From: Methanothrix sp.
GTDB lineage: Archaea > Halobacteriota > Methanosarcinia > Methanotrichales > Methanotrichaceae
Direction of reading: 5' to 3'
Assembly (NCBI GenBank): GCA_028688535.1
Contig: JAQTXY010000034.1
Coordinates: 1 to 10,810, forward strand
Length of the DNA: 10,810 nucleotides
Shown: in pieces, positions 1-6,763 of the stretch
Layout: every line of letters starts with the position of its first letter
Position numbering within the stretch: the stretch's first letter is position 1
Notes under the pieces: generated by a model
What the model was told of the DNA's origin: nothing
The model's input: the letters and a program-made list of their open reading frames with translations, nothing else
Databases searched by the model: none
Made by a program: the position numbers and the translations under genes

Positions 1-19
1 TCAAAGGAGCCGATACCTG

Positions 20-241
20 TTGCCTAAGCTGTCTCCCGTATCGCGATCAGAGTTGATCCACCGACTGAAAGAGCTTGGATTTGAGGGCCCGTTTCCTGGA
101 AAGAAGCATCAACACATGAAAAGAGGGATTACATTGGCCATCATCCCAAATCCACATGGTGAGAAGATAAGCGTCGATCTACTTTCAGAGATTCTAAGAA
201 AGGCACAGATCAGTCGAGAGGATTGGTTTTCTGTGGCCTAA
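20..241 (+). CDS. hicA: HicA-family toxin (mRNA interferase)
   Basis: A 73-residue protein matching the HicA/YcfA fold, a small dsRBD-like RNase that cleaves mRNA and is neutralised by HicB. Visible family marks are an N-terminal helix (SRSELIHRLKELGF), a basic GKKH turn whose H30 is the likely catalytic histidine, the IPNPHGEKIS strand, and the C-terminal LLSEILRKAQISREDW helix. The length is normal for the family. The start is read as TTG at 20 with AAGGAG at 4-9 about ten bases upstream. The frame stays open to the left edge, so an earlier start cannot be excluded. No HicB lies downstream, because the next gene is convergent and begins 14 bases after the stop. Any antitoxin must lie left of the window or be missing. 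The family call is strong; toxicity is inferred. Confidence 0.85.
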   Translation: MPKLSPVSRSELIHRLKELGFEGPFPGKKHQHMKRGITLAIIPNPHGEKISVDLLSEILRKAQISREDWFSVA

Positions 242-249
242 AGGTTTGC

Positions 250-257
250 GCTTTTTT
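250..257 (+). terminator. T-tract terminator after hicA
   Basis: Six consecutive T residues (252-257) lie about ten bases beyond the hicA stop, in the short gap before the convergent phosphatase gene and touching its stop codon. In archaea a T-rich tract alone can end transcription. No hairpin is evident. Confidence 0.4.
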
Positions 258-1581
258 AGTCCCTTCCTTTCCAAATCCTGAAGATAAGTGCAATTCCTGC
301 CAGGTTAATGGCCAGGATCAGTATGATTCCGATTATCCTCTTCCAATCTCCCTGTGGCGCAGCTTTCCCTGCCAGATCCATGGCCACGTCTCCGTTCACC
401 AGTACGGCCCACTCCTTCCCGCCCGCCTTGAGGCTGTACTGCCCGCGCGGCAGCCCCCGGAAGCAGCAATCGCCCGCGCTGCCCTCAGCCAGCATTGCCC
501 CATCGCGCCACAGCTCCAGGGCCCTAGGCGCGCCTGTCACGCGCAGCTCGTAGCTCTCGGCTACGGGCAGGCTCCGGCCACCGCCGGAGAGGTTGGCGGA
601 GATATTGAGCAGATCCAGCACCGTTGGCGCGATATCAGTCTCAGACCAACGGCCGCCCAGGTTCAGCTCCTCCACTCCTGGCCCCAGGAAGACCAGAGGA
701 ACCCGTAGCGCCTCGGACCGGGCGGCATATTTGTCAGCCGAGTGCCCGCCCTTGCCGGTCGCAGAAGGAAAGACCATGCCGTGGTCGGCGGTGACTGCCA
801 GCAGCACGTTATTCCTGCGGCAGATCTCGGCCAAGCGGCCCAGCGGCGCGTCCAGGGCGGCAACCACCTCGCGATAACCGTCCGCTCCCAGGTTCTGCCC
901 GGCGCTATCCACTGCCCCCACGTTTACCAGCATGAGAAAGCGCTGGCCGGAGAGGTTACGGACGGTGTCAGCTGCCGCGTCCAGAGCCCAGGCATTGTAT
1001 CCCTTGTAGCCAGCTACGCCCTGAGGTGCAGAATACCGGTCAAACCAGTCCCGCCATGCCTGAAAGCGGTACCGGAGGCCCGCTGGCACGCCGGCCCGAA
1101 AGCCGGGGATAGGCTCTGCTCCGTGCAGGGAGTTGTCCCCCAGATAGAGAACGCCGTCCATCTCTTGCAGGACTGGCATGCTATCTCCCCGCTCCAGGAT
1201 CGCGAGGCAAAGGTAACCATTGGCGCGAGCCGCGTCGAAGATGGTCGGACCGAGACGGTCGGGATTTGTTCCTGAATTGCCGGTGAGGAGAACGCTGTGG
1301 CTCTTGGTGGTCTCGGGCACAGGCACCCGCACATCCACCGTCCGCGCCCCTCTGCCAGTGAGGTTGAAGAGCACAGTACCCTCGATGGGCGAGCCGTCCA
1401 GGGCATAGGCGCGATGCTCAGGATAGACGTAAGACGCACCCAGCCCGTCCACCACCAGGATGACCGCTCCACTCGGCTGGGCAACGGGCCCCACTTGCAC
1501 ATCAACAGCACTGGCGATTCCGAAAGATAAAGGCGATAATAATAGAGGTAATGATAATAACAAAATAGTTAGTCTGTACAC
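256..1581 (-). CDS. Secreted, membrane-anchored alkaline-phosphatase-superfamily hydrolase
   Basis: A metal-dependent phospho- or sulfo-hydrolase/mutase-like protein of the alkaline phosphatase superfamily, predicted to act outside the cell. With the GTG start at 1581 it has 441 residues: a signal peptide (about 1-26), the catalytic domain, a small beta-rich domain (about 340-410) and a C-terminal membrane helix (about 415-435) ending in basic RIWKGRD. Superfamily marks are VVDGLG (D45), a nucleophile region ETTKSHSVLLTG (T91 or T92), VDSAGQ (D225), TADHG (D266, H267), GGHS (H280) and ETDIAPTVLDLL. The usual D-x-x-G-H motif reads DSAGQ, so one expected metal ligand is Gln. The same frame is open up to an ATG at 1737, but that extension translates a terminator tract and a dispersed repeat and lies upstream of a TATA box. 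GTG 1581 has GAGG six bases upstream. The substrate cannot be told from sequence. Confidence 0.85.
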   Translation of the reverse strand: MYRLTILLLSLPLLLSPLSFGIASAVDVQVGPVAQPSGAVILVVDGLGASYVYPEHRAYALDGSPIEGTVLFNLTGRGARTVDVRVPVPETTKSHSVLLTGNSGTNPDRLGPTIFDAARANGYLCLAILERGDSMPVLQEMDGVLYLGDNSLHGAEPIPGFRAGVPAGLRYRFQAWRDWFDRYSAPQGVAGYKGYNAWALDAAADTVRNLSGQRFLMLVNVGAVDSAGQNLGADGYREVVAALDAPLGRLAEICRRNNVLLAVTADHGMVFPSATGKGGHSADKYAARSEALRVPLVFLGPGVEELNLGGRWSETDIAPTVLDLLNISANLSGGGRSLPVAESYELRVTGAPRALELWRDGAMLAEGSAGDCCFRGLPRGQYSLKAGGKEWAVLVNGDVAMDLAGKAAPQGDWKRIIGIILILAINLAGIALIFRIWKGRD

Positions 1582-1615
1582 ACTATGCCTCTTCTTCTCG
1601 GTGGTTGTTTTTTGG

Positions 1616-1623
1616 ATTTTATA
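1616..1623 (-). promoter_or_regulatory. TATA box of the phosphatase gene
   Basis: Reads TATAAAAT on the minus strand. Transcription would start about 25 bases downstream, near 1594, leaving a short leader that just includes the GAGG at 1588-1591 before the GTG start at 1581. Its position supports the downstream start. Confidence 0.5.
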
Positions 1624-1647
1624 GATATCATCGCGGACGGCTTCAGC

Positions 1648-1684
1648 AAAACCACGGAGGCGCAGAGACACAGAGAACGAAAAA
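1648..1684. repeat. Dispersed intergenic repeat remnant (CACGGAGG...CAGAGACAC type)
   Basis: The core CACGGAGGCGCAGAGACAC and its flanks, read on the minus strand, give the 'CTGTGTCTCTGCGCCTCCGTGGTTTTG' style of sequence that I recognise from intergenic DNA of many unrelated bacterial and archaeal genomes. Translated, it gives the familiar spurious peptide SVSLRLRG. It sits between the end of fae-hps and the phosphatase promoter. Only one copy is in the window, so its repeat nature rests on recognition rather than on comparison here. Confidence 0.5.
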
Positions 1685-1713
1685 CGACTAAATGCATGCG
1701 ATAATTTGGTTAA

Positions 1714-1754
1714 CAAAAAAAGAAAAAGACGAATCATCCAAGATCTGCAGATCT
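1714..1754 (-). terminator. Palindrome plus T-tract terminator of fae-hps
   Basis: The perfect 14-base palindrome AGATCTGCAGATCT (1741-1754) directly abuts the fae-hps stop codon. After a short spacer it is followed on the minus strand by a T-rich run, CTTTTTCTTTTTTTG (1714-1728). The T-tract is a good archaeal terminator. The palindrome may only be incidental. Confidence 0.55.
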
Positions 1755-2942
1755 CTAGAAGTCCGTCATGACCCGGTACTGGTCAATCTCCGTCTGCTTG
1801 AGACCCGTGAGGAACTGCTCGGCCATATCGCGAATATCCTTGGAACGGGTGATAGCCCTGCCCACTACCAGGATGTTCGCGCCTGCCGCCAGGGCCGCTC
1901 CTTCGGTATCCACGCGAATGCCGCCAGCCACAGCCACCAGGAGCTTGCGCCCTTCTTTGGCCAGGCCCTGAATTTCGCGAATGTCATTCCAGGCGTGCGC
2001 GCTCTTCTCCATATCTATGGCCCGGTGCAGCTCGACCACATCCGGCATGACTTCCAGGCCCTTGAGGACCGCCAGCGGATCAGGCACATTGAGCATATCG
2101 ATGATGCTGTAGATGCCGGTCTTCCTGGCCTCCCGGATAGACAGCTCTATCGTCTTCTTGGGTGCCAGGCCTGATATGACCACTGCGTCCGCCGCAGCAT
2201 CTGCTGCCAGGCGCACCTCCAGGTTTCCGGTATCCAGAGTCTTCAGATCCAGGATGACGAAGGCGCCCGGCCGAATGGCGCGAATCTCTCTGACAACGCT
2301 CATGCCCAGCATCTTGACCAGAGGCGTTCCCACTTCGATGAGAATATGATCGCTCTCCGGCAGAGCAGCAAGTACGCGGCGCACCTCAGCCAAGTCCACC
2401 AGATCAAAGGCCACCTGCAAGTACGGCGGGTCCCAGAGCCTTGTGACCCGGAATCCCATGATGGGATGAGTAGAACGGTCTTTCTCGTAAAGCATCAGAT
2501 TTACATCCGGGAATCCAGCCATAGCCCTCTCCAGGGCCAGCTTGGTAGCCCCGTAATTGTAGCGATAAATAGCATCGTAGTCTTTTGCCTGGGGATGAAT
2601 AAACACGGATACGATTATGAGCAGCTCTTCGGCCTTATCCTTGGGAATTATGCCTTCAGCTACCGCATCCGCCACTGCTTTAGCAACAGCCATCTGGGCC
2701 GGCCCGAAGATCTGGGCGGCTTGATCCATATTCTTCACGGTAACTTTGGGAACGATAAGAGTAGACGGCTTGGGCGGCAGATTGGGCCGGATAACACCCA
2801 AAAGGGGCGTATGCCCTGCCGAAAGCTGCGCAAGGCCAGAGGCAAAGGCCGTGGCTACCGGTCCCTCCTTATCTCCAATTATCAGATCGATATGAGCAAT
2901 CTCAGGCTCCTTTCCTATGAGAGCCTCTCCAACTAAAAACAA
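1755..2942 (-). CDS. fae-hps: Bifunctional formaldehyde-activating enzyme / 3-hexulose-6-phosphate synthase
   Basis: A 395-residue fusion typical of methanogens that lack an oxidative pentose route. The C-terminal Hps domain (about 175-395) splits hexulose 6-phosphate into ribulose 5-phosphate and formaldehyde. The N-terminal Fae domain (about 1-165) condenses that formaldehyde with tetrahydromethanopterin. Fae shows the [18 protein letters not shown] signature with the catalytic histidine at exactly H17. Hps shows the OMP-decarboxylase-superfamily D232-x-K234-x-x-D237 motif (LDLKTLD), ELHRAID around 304-310 and the phosphate-binding AVAGGIR and [10 protein letters not shown] loops. The start is TTG at 2942, supported by GAGGTGA (2949-2955, minus strand) six bases upstream and by the expected [11 protein letters not shown]-terminus. 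That binding site is one arm of a perfect dyad. The gene is complete, soluble and cytoplasmic. Confidence 0.97.
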   Translation of the reverse strand: MFLVGEALIGKEPEIAHIDLIIGDKEGPVATAFASGLAQLSAGHTPLLGVIRPNLPPKPSTLIVPKVTVKNMDQAAQIFGPAQMAVAKAVADAVAEGIIPKDKAEELLIIVSVFIHPQAKDYDAIYRYNYGATKLALERAMAGFPDVNLMLYEKDRSTHPIMGFRVTRLWDPPYLQVAFDLVDLAEVRRVLAALPESDHILIEVGTPLVKMLGMSVVREIRAIRPGAFVILDLKTLDTGNLEVRLAADAAADAVVISGLAPKKTIELSIREARKTGIYSIIDMLNVPDPLAVLKGLEVMPDVVELHRAIDMEKSAHAWNDIREIQGLAKEGRKLLVAVAGGIRVDTEGAALAAGANILVVGRAITRSKDIRDMAEQFLTGLKQTEIDQYRVMTDF

Positions 2943-2948
2943 AAAGAT

Positions 2949-2968
2949 TCACCTCGAAAATGAGGTGA
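2949..2968 (-). promoter_or_regulatory. Inverted repeat containing the fae-hps ribosome binding site
   Basis: The arms TCACCTC (2949-2955) and GAGGTGA (2962-2968) are perfect complements separated by six bases. On the minus strand the downstream arm, GAGGTGA, is the Shine-Dalgarno sequence of fae-hps, and the upstream arm, TCACCTC, resembles the 3' end of 16S rRNA. It could be a hairpin that hides the binding site in read-through mRNA, an operator near the transcription start, or, with the T-rich ATCTTTTTG that follows, a terminator for the upstream gene. Confidence 0.6.
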
Positions 2969-2978
2969 GCCATCTCTC

Positions 2979-2987
2979 TATTTTAAT
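2979..2987 (-). promoter_or_regulatory. Probable TATA box of fae-hps
   Basis: TTAAAATA on the minus strand, preceded by the purine-rich GAGAAAGG (a plausible BRE). The predicted transcription start is about 2957, between the two arms of the dyad, giving a leader of roughly 15 bases. Confidence 0.4.
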
Positions 2988-3010
2988 CCTTTCTCACGAG
3001 GTGCGCCAGC

Positions 3011-4162
3011 TCAAATGAGCTGCCAGTAGATAAGAGGTGCCAGCGCCATCAGCGTCAGACCGGTGGCCAGCCTCATTCCTACCCTATGATCCTTGCGGAA
3101 AGCGTCCACCTGCTCAGGGCTCATGCCCAGAGCAATTGCCCCGCCCAGGATAATGATAGGCAGAATTACCCCCAGATTGAAGAAAAACAGATAGGTAGAA
3201 CCTTCAAAGTAGCTTCTCTGTGAAAAGAGATCCAGTATCGCGAGGTAGACGGCCCCCACACAGGGGAGCTTGACCAGGGAAAAAAGCGCTCCGATAACAA
3301 AGTACGAACTGAATCGGCCATTATCTATCCCTGCCTGGAAGTACTTGAGTGCCCAATCCGTGCGGAAGAGGGATGGCCTTCCCTGCGAGAGCCGCAGAGC
3401 ATCCCATACCTGAGAGAGGCCAGCCAAGAGGAGAAAAGCGGTCAGAATATAGCGAAAAGATGCTGCTATCGCCTCAGTCTGCATGAGCTGGCGCATACCC
3501 AGGCCAAAGAGAAAGTACATAGTAAAGATGCCCAGGGAAAAGAATACAACCATCATAACCAGCTCGCGTCTCCTTCCCGCAGAGGAGAGAACCGAGGCCG
3601 CCAGAAAGACCAGGATGCCCAGCAGACAAGGGTTGAAGCCGGCTACAAGGCCTGCTATCAGGACGGCTGATATGGTGTAAAGAGATATCTCCTGCAAGTT
3701 AAGGCTCGGGCCGTCGGCTGCAGCGCTCAGGTTCTGCTCTGCGCTCTCATTGCCCGGCAGAGTAAAGGCCGCTGGAATATTGGCGGTCTGATTGGCCAGA
3801 GCGCCTTTGACGAGGCTTTCCAGCAATACATTATCCTTCTCATAATCCCGATAGTTGATCACCTGCAATCCGATTATGATAGCAGGAACATCCTTTGCCT
3901 GATACTGTTTGATGATACGATGTCCTTCATCAGAATAGTAGTAATAGCTGGTTATATTGATCGGCACATCCTGTCCGACCTTATCCAATGTCCTCTCTGC
4001 TGCTGCGCATTTCGTGCATCCCGGGGACTTAATAAGTATAACCTCGGCAGCATCTTTTCCAGCAACTGTAGAGCCACTGGAAAGCAGCAGAGCTACGCTT
4101 GCCAGCAAGATGAGCGCAAGAACGAGGCTTACAGCCGCAATACGAGACATGCCAATGCGCAT
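3011..4162 (-). CDS. Thioredoxin-like/CcdA-type membrane thiol-disulfide transporter fusion
   Basis: A 383-residue membrane protein predicted to pass electrons across the membrane to extracytoplasmic thiols. A signal or anchor segment (about 8-30) precedes a thioredoxin-like domain (about 38-125) with the redox motif C49-T-K-C52 and a cis-proline loop VPAIIIG (P93). A low-complexity, Asn-rich linker (about 126-158) leads to a CcdA/DsbD-type domain of about six membrane helices (roughly 160-382). That domain has the conserved cysteines in FNPC (C179) and KLPC (C301). The order, thioredoxin first and then transporter, differs from classic DsbD, where the thioredoxin domain is C-terminal. ATG 4162 is used as the start; a TATA-like element near 4189 would make the mRNA almost leaderless. 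The partner protein is unknown. It could serve cytochrome maturation or secreted disulfide proteins. Confidence 0.88.
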   Translation of the reverse strand: MRIGMSRIAAVSLVLALILLASVALLLSSGSTVAGKDAAEVILIKSPGCTKCAAAERTLDKVGQDVPINITSYYYYSDEGHRIIKQYQAKDVPAIIIGLQVINYRDYEKDNVLLESLVKGALANQTANIPAAFTLPGNESAEQNLSAAADGPSLNLQEISLYTISAVLIAGLVAGFNPCLLGILVFLAASVLSSAGRRRELVMMVVFFSLGIFTMYFLFGLGMRQLMQTEAIAASFRYILTAFLLLAGLSQVWDALRLSQGRPSLFRTDWALKYFQAGIDNGRFSSYFVIGALFSLVKLPCVGAVYLAILDLFSQRSYFEGSTYLFFFNLGVILPIIILGGAIALGMSPEQVDAFRKDHRVGMRLATGLTLMALAPLIYWQLI

Positions 4163-4184
4163 AAGCGACCTATGGAAGGAAGAA

Positions 4185-4194
4185 GTATAAAATC
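4185..4194 (-). promoter_or_regulatory. TATA box of the Trx-CcdA gene
   Basis: GATTTTATAC on the minus strand, centred near 4189. The usual spacing of about 25 bases puts the transcription start within a few bases of ATG 4162, so translation is probably leaderless or nearly so. Confidence 0.45.
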
Positions 4195-4217
4195 TCCCTG
4201 ATCAGAAGAACCGGACC

Positions 4218-4260
4218 TTTGGCAGGGGAATACAATCTGCAGTCCCCTGCCAAAAAAATT
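4218..4260 (-). terminator. 12-bp inverted repeat next to a T-tract, end of the DNRLRE gene
   Basis: TTTGGCAGGGGA (4218-4229) and TCCCCTGCCAAA (4243-4254) form a perfect 12-base dyad with a 13-base loop. For the minus-strand gene ending at 4277, the transcript meets the T-run (AATTTTTTT, 4252-4260) first and then the hairpin, the reverse of a bacterial intrinsic terminator. In archaea the T-tract alone may suffice. The hairpin could also protect the 3' end or insulate the next promoter. Confidence 0.5.
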
Positions 4261-4276
4261 CGCCATTCGCTCGCAT

Positions 4277-4849
4277 TTACTCTGTTTCATACTCGAGAAC
4301 AGGCCCTTCTCCAGAAGCTCCGCTAGATGCGAATCCCACAGATGCGTCATCCTCTGCCACTATTACTATGGAGTAGCCGCACCCTTCCGTGCAGGTCTCG
4401 ACTGCGTTCTTGACGAGAGATGTTACATCCAGAGTATAGCTTCCCTCGTTCTCAATATTCAAAGATGGAGAGGATACCTCGGAATCATAATCGACCTTAT
4501 CATACCAGGTTGTAGTATCAAGAGTCTCCCCGTGCTTATAGTAAGCTTTTACTTTGCCGGGATTGTCCACCTGAGCAGCATCAAGAGTCAATGTGGCTGA
4601 AACGATCTGTTCCGGCTTGAAGATTCCCTGGCTGCCGAACATATTGATGACGCTCAAATAGACCAATTTTTCGGGCTGGTTGCCCTGAGAAGCTGCCCAG
4701 AGCAAGTCGCTATCTGCAAAGCTCTGATTGGCATTGTTCGCATCCACATAGGTCTCGACATCCATCTGGGCTGTAAAGCTCCCGGCGATGGCAGTTGCCG
4801 CCAGAAGCAGAAATATGCCCATAAGTGCATACAAATATCTCAAAGTCAT
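4277..4849 (-). CDS. Secreted DNRLRE/CBM96-like surface protein
   Basis: A 190-residue exported protein consisting of a signal peptide (about 1-22, ending AIAG) and one beta-rich domain. The pattern is that of the DNRLRE (CBM96-like) domain common in Methanosarcina-type surface proteins: an opening DVETYVDANNANQSFADSD, LVYLSVINMF, a SATLTLDAA strand, TTTWYDK, LDVTSLVKNAVE, then VGFASSGASGEGPVLEYE at the C-terminus. CTEGC may form a disulfide. These domains are usually modules of larger proteins; here it stands alone. GGAGGA lies immediately before ATG 4849, too close for that codon but well placed for TTG at 4843, two codons later, which may be the true start. Likely role: cell-envelope structure or glycan binding. 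The ligand is unknown. Confidence 0.75.
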   Translation of the reverse strand: MTLRYLYALMGIFLLLAATAIAGSFTAQMDVETYVDANNANQSFADSDLLWAASQGNQPEKLVYLSVINMFGSQGIFKPEQIVSATLTLDAAQVDNPGKVKAYYKHGETLDTTTWYDKVDYDSEVSSPSLNIENEGSYTLDVTSLVKNAVETCTEGCGYSIVIVAEDDASVGFASSGASGEGPVLEYETE

Positions 4850-4880
4850 TCCTCCACTGAATAATAGCTGTGATCAAACC

Positions 4881-4890
4881 AATAAAAAGA
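4881..4890 (-). promoter_or_regulatory. TATA-like element of the DNRLRE gene
   Basis: TCTTTTTATT on the minus strand. Expected transcription start near 4860, giving a leader of roughly ten bases that just includes GGAGGA. Confidence 0.35.
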
Positions 4891-4947
4891 CGTACGTTCA
4901 TATGGAGCTTATGTAGGCAATCCATTCCCCACATGATCCGTGAAATA

Positions 4948-5856
4948 TCAGAGATCCGCCTTCCTAAACGTCCAAGTCCCTTCAATCGTCACCTTCTTCG
5001 CCGCCCTTCCCAACCTCGCATCCAGAATCAGCTCGCCGATCTCCTCCTTCATGACCCTGGCGATACCGATGATGGATGTTGTTGGCCGGGCGTTCACATC
5101 CACAACCCAGGGCAGTTCCCCTAGCACAAAGTCGATTCCAGCGTACCCGGAAAGAGACAGGACAGCTGCCGCCCTTCTTGCCTCGGACCAAATTTCAGCG
5201 GCGCGAGGTGTGTTGTAGGGCACCTGGCTTCCTTGATAGCTCATCCCATCGCCTTGAAAGTCGATGAGCTGACGGTTGATGGTAAGCGGCAAAAAGCTGC
5301 CACTGCCCGCAATGAAGCTGGCGGATAAGTGCAGCCCCTCATGGTAGCGAGTAACAATTTCATCGGGACCCGCCCGAACAAAAGAGGTGAGGCGCACGCC
5401 CTCTGAGCCGCAGCCTGTGCGCGGCTTTATCACATAGCGATGGCAGCCTTGCTCTACAGGATCAGGCCTCTCCACTATCTCGGCTACAGGTACTCCCGCC
5501 CGCGCCAGTACCCGAGTGCATAGCAGCTTGTCGGCGGCGAGACGCGCAGCATCGGGACTTGACCCCAGATTTAGCATGTTTTTTTCCAGGATCTCCAGAA
5601 AGCGCGGCTGCATGCCATCCGGAGCAATCAAGAGTCCTGCGTCAGCTTTGCAGGCCAGGGAGCCTGCAAAATCCTCTTCACCCGTCACGAAAATGGGTCG
5701 ACCTGCTTCAACGGTCGAACCGGAGGTGGGATAAAGAACCTCATGCCCGGCTCTCTGGAAGCTGCTCGCCAGGGTGGCCAGCATGGCCCGCCCCTCCAGC
5801 TCACAAGTACCGCCCAGGGCAAGAGCTGAGGCATACTCGGCAATAAGAATCTTCAT
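4948..5856 (-). CDS. mfnD: Tyramine--L-glutamate ligase (methanofuran biosynthesis), ATP-grasp family
   Basis: A 302-residue cytoplasmic ATP-grasp ligase matching archaeal MfnD, which joins the first glutamate to tyramine while building methanofuran, the C1 carrier of the first step of methanogenesis. Supporting segments, in order: the N-terminal EYASA...ELEGRAM, LGSSPDAARLAADK (97-110), the ATP-binding YVIKPRTGCGSEG (141-153, K144), HEGLHLSASFIAGS (172-185), LTINRQLIDF (191-200), YQGSQVPY (207-214), GYAGIDFV (237-244) and the metal-binding DVNARPTTSI (253-262). The length is slightly above the family norm, with a short C-terminal tail. ATG 5856 lies three bases after the stop of the SDR gene, with AAAGGG in that gene's end as binding site, so the two are almost certainly cotranscribed. 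A related ATP-grasp of unknown substrate remains possible. Confidence 0.85.
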   Translation of the reverse strand: MKILIAEYASALALGGTCELEGRAMLATLASSFQRAGHEVLYPTSGSTVEAGRPIFVTGEEDFAGSLACKADAGLLIAPDGMQPRFLEILEKNMLNLGSSPDAARLAADKLLCTRVLARAGVPVAEIVERPDPVEQGCHRYVIKPRTGCGSEGVRLTSFVRAGPDEIVTRYHEGLHLSASFIAGSGSFLPLTINRQLIDFQGDGMSYQGSQVPYNTPRAAEIWSEARRAAAVLSLSGYAGIDFVLGELPWVVDVNARPTTSIIGIARVMKEEIGELILDARLGRAAKKVTIEGTWTFRKADL

Positions 5857-5859
5857 AGA

Positions 5860-6633
5860 TTAACCCTTTAGATGATAACCGCCGTCCACCTGAAGGGCCA
5901 CCCCTGTGATGAAACCTGCCTCCTCGGAGAGAAGAAATAGAATAGCTCTCGAGATCTCTTCCGGTCTTCCCAAGCGTCTCATGGCATGAGCTCTGACGAG
6001 GTCCTGGAATTTCTCTTCGCCCATCTTCTCAAAGAGGGGTGCCGTAAGTTCAGTCATGACATACCCCGGACAGATGGCATTCACTCGGATATTCCTATCC
6101 GCATAATCGATGGCCATGGACTCGGTCAGGCCAATCAACCCAAACTTGCTCACATTGTAAGAGGTGCGCGTCCTAAATGCATTGAGGCCGCCCACTGAGG
6201 AGATGTTGACGATGCTTCCCTTTCCCAGATCCAGCATCTGGCTGGCTGCAGCTTTACAGCAATTGAAAGCTCCCGTCAGGTTTACCTCCAATGTATCCCT
6301 CCAGTCTTTGCCCTGCGTATGAAGGATATCGTTTCGGGACGGATTAATCGCGGCATTGTTCACCAGGCCGTAGACCTTGCCGGATAGGTCTTCAATCGAT
6401 TGGAAGGTCTCCTCCACCGCTTCTTCCCTAGAAACATCACATTGGTGGACATAGGACCTGGTGCCATCTCCTAAAGCCATCTTGGCGCTTGCCAGTTTAT
6501 CTGCGTTCCTACCAAGGATATGGACATATGCCCCCTCGGCATGCAGATCTTTGGCAGTCTGCAAGCCTATTCCGGAACCGCCTCCTGTAACCACGATAGT
6601 CTTGCCGTCGAAACGACCTATTGACATTGACAT
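5860..6633 (-). CDS. Short-chain dehydrogenase/reductase (FabG-like SDR)
   Basis: A 257-residue classical SDR with a complete NAD(P)-binding Rossmann fold and active site: TGGGSGIG (16-23), D66 in CDVS, NNAA (92-95), the catalytic tetrad N118, S146, Y159, K163 (YNVSK), ICPGYVMTEL, and the C-terminal FITGVALQVDGGY. Basic R42 after the second strand hints at NADP(H). The size is standard. It is annotatable as 3-oxoacyl-ACP reductase-like, but that name would not define its substrate, and archaea do not use a standard fatty-acid synthase. It is the first gene of a tight unit with mfnD. The start could be ATG 6633 or ATG 6627; the upstream AGGT is better spaced for the second. A role in a methanofuran side-chain step is speculation from position. 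Confidence 0.9.
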   Translation of the reverse strand: MSMSIGRFDGKTIVVTGGGSGIGLQTAKDLHAEGAYVHILGRNADKLASAKMALGDGTRSYVHQCDVSREEAVEETFQSIEDLSGKVYGLVNNAAINPSRNDILHTQGKDWRDTLEVNLTGAFNCCKAAASQMLDLGKGSIVNISSVGGLNAFRTRTSYNVSKFGLIGLTESMAIDYADRNIRVNAICPGYVMTELTAPLFEKMGEEKFQDLVRAHAMRRLGRPEEISRAILFLLSEEAGFITGVALQVDGGYHLKG

Positions 6634-6763
6634 AACCTAAAATCCCCACCAGCTACTCATCGGCATAATCAGACATTTCTACTTTATCCGGTCTTATCTA
6701 TTATAATTTTACCTGACGTAGCATAGAAACGATTTAGTAATCCCTGAGTGATCTGTTAAAATC
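6634..6763. promoter_or_regulatory. Divergent promoter region between the SDR-mfnD unit and lysA
   Basis: A 130-base spacer containing an AT-rich core, TATTATAATTTT (6699-6710), usable as a TATA box in either direction. Rightward, transcription would start near 6730 with a leader of about 34 bases before lysA. Leftward, it would start near 6680, some 45 bases before the SDR. GTGATC (6749-6754 region) before lysA is only a weak ribosome binding site. No operator is clear. Confidence 0.45.

Noticed and set aside
223..708. A 161-codon plus-strand open frame opposite the phosphatase gene
   Set aside because: It is antisense to a well-supported gene, has no ribosome binding site and encodes a low-complexity Pro/Ala/Gln-rich peptide; it is a shadow of G+C-rich codons.
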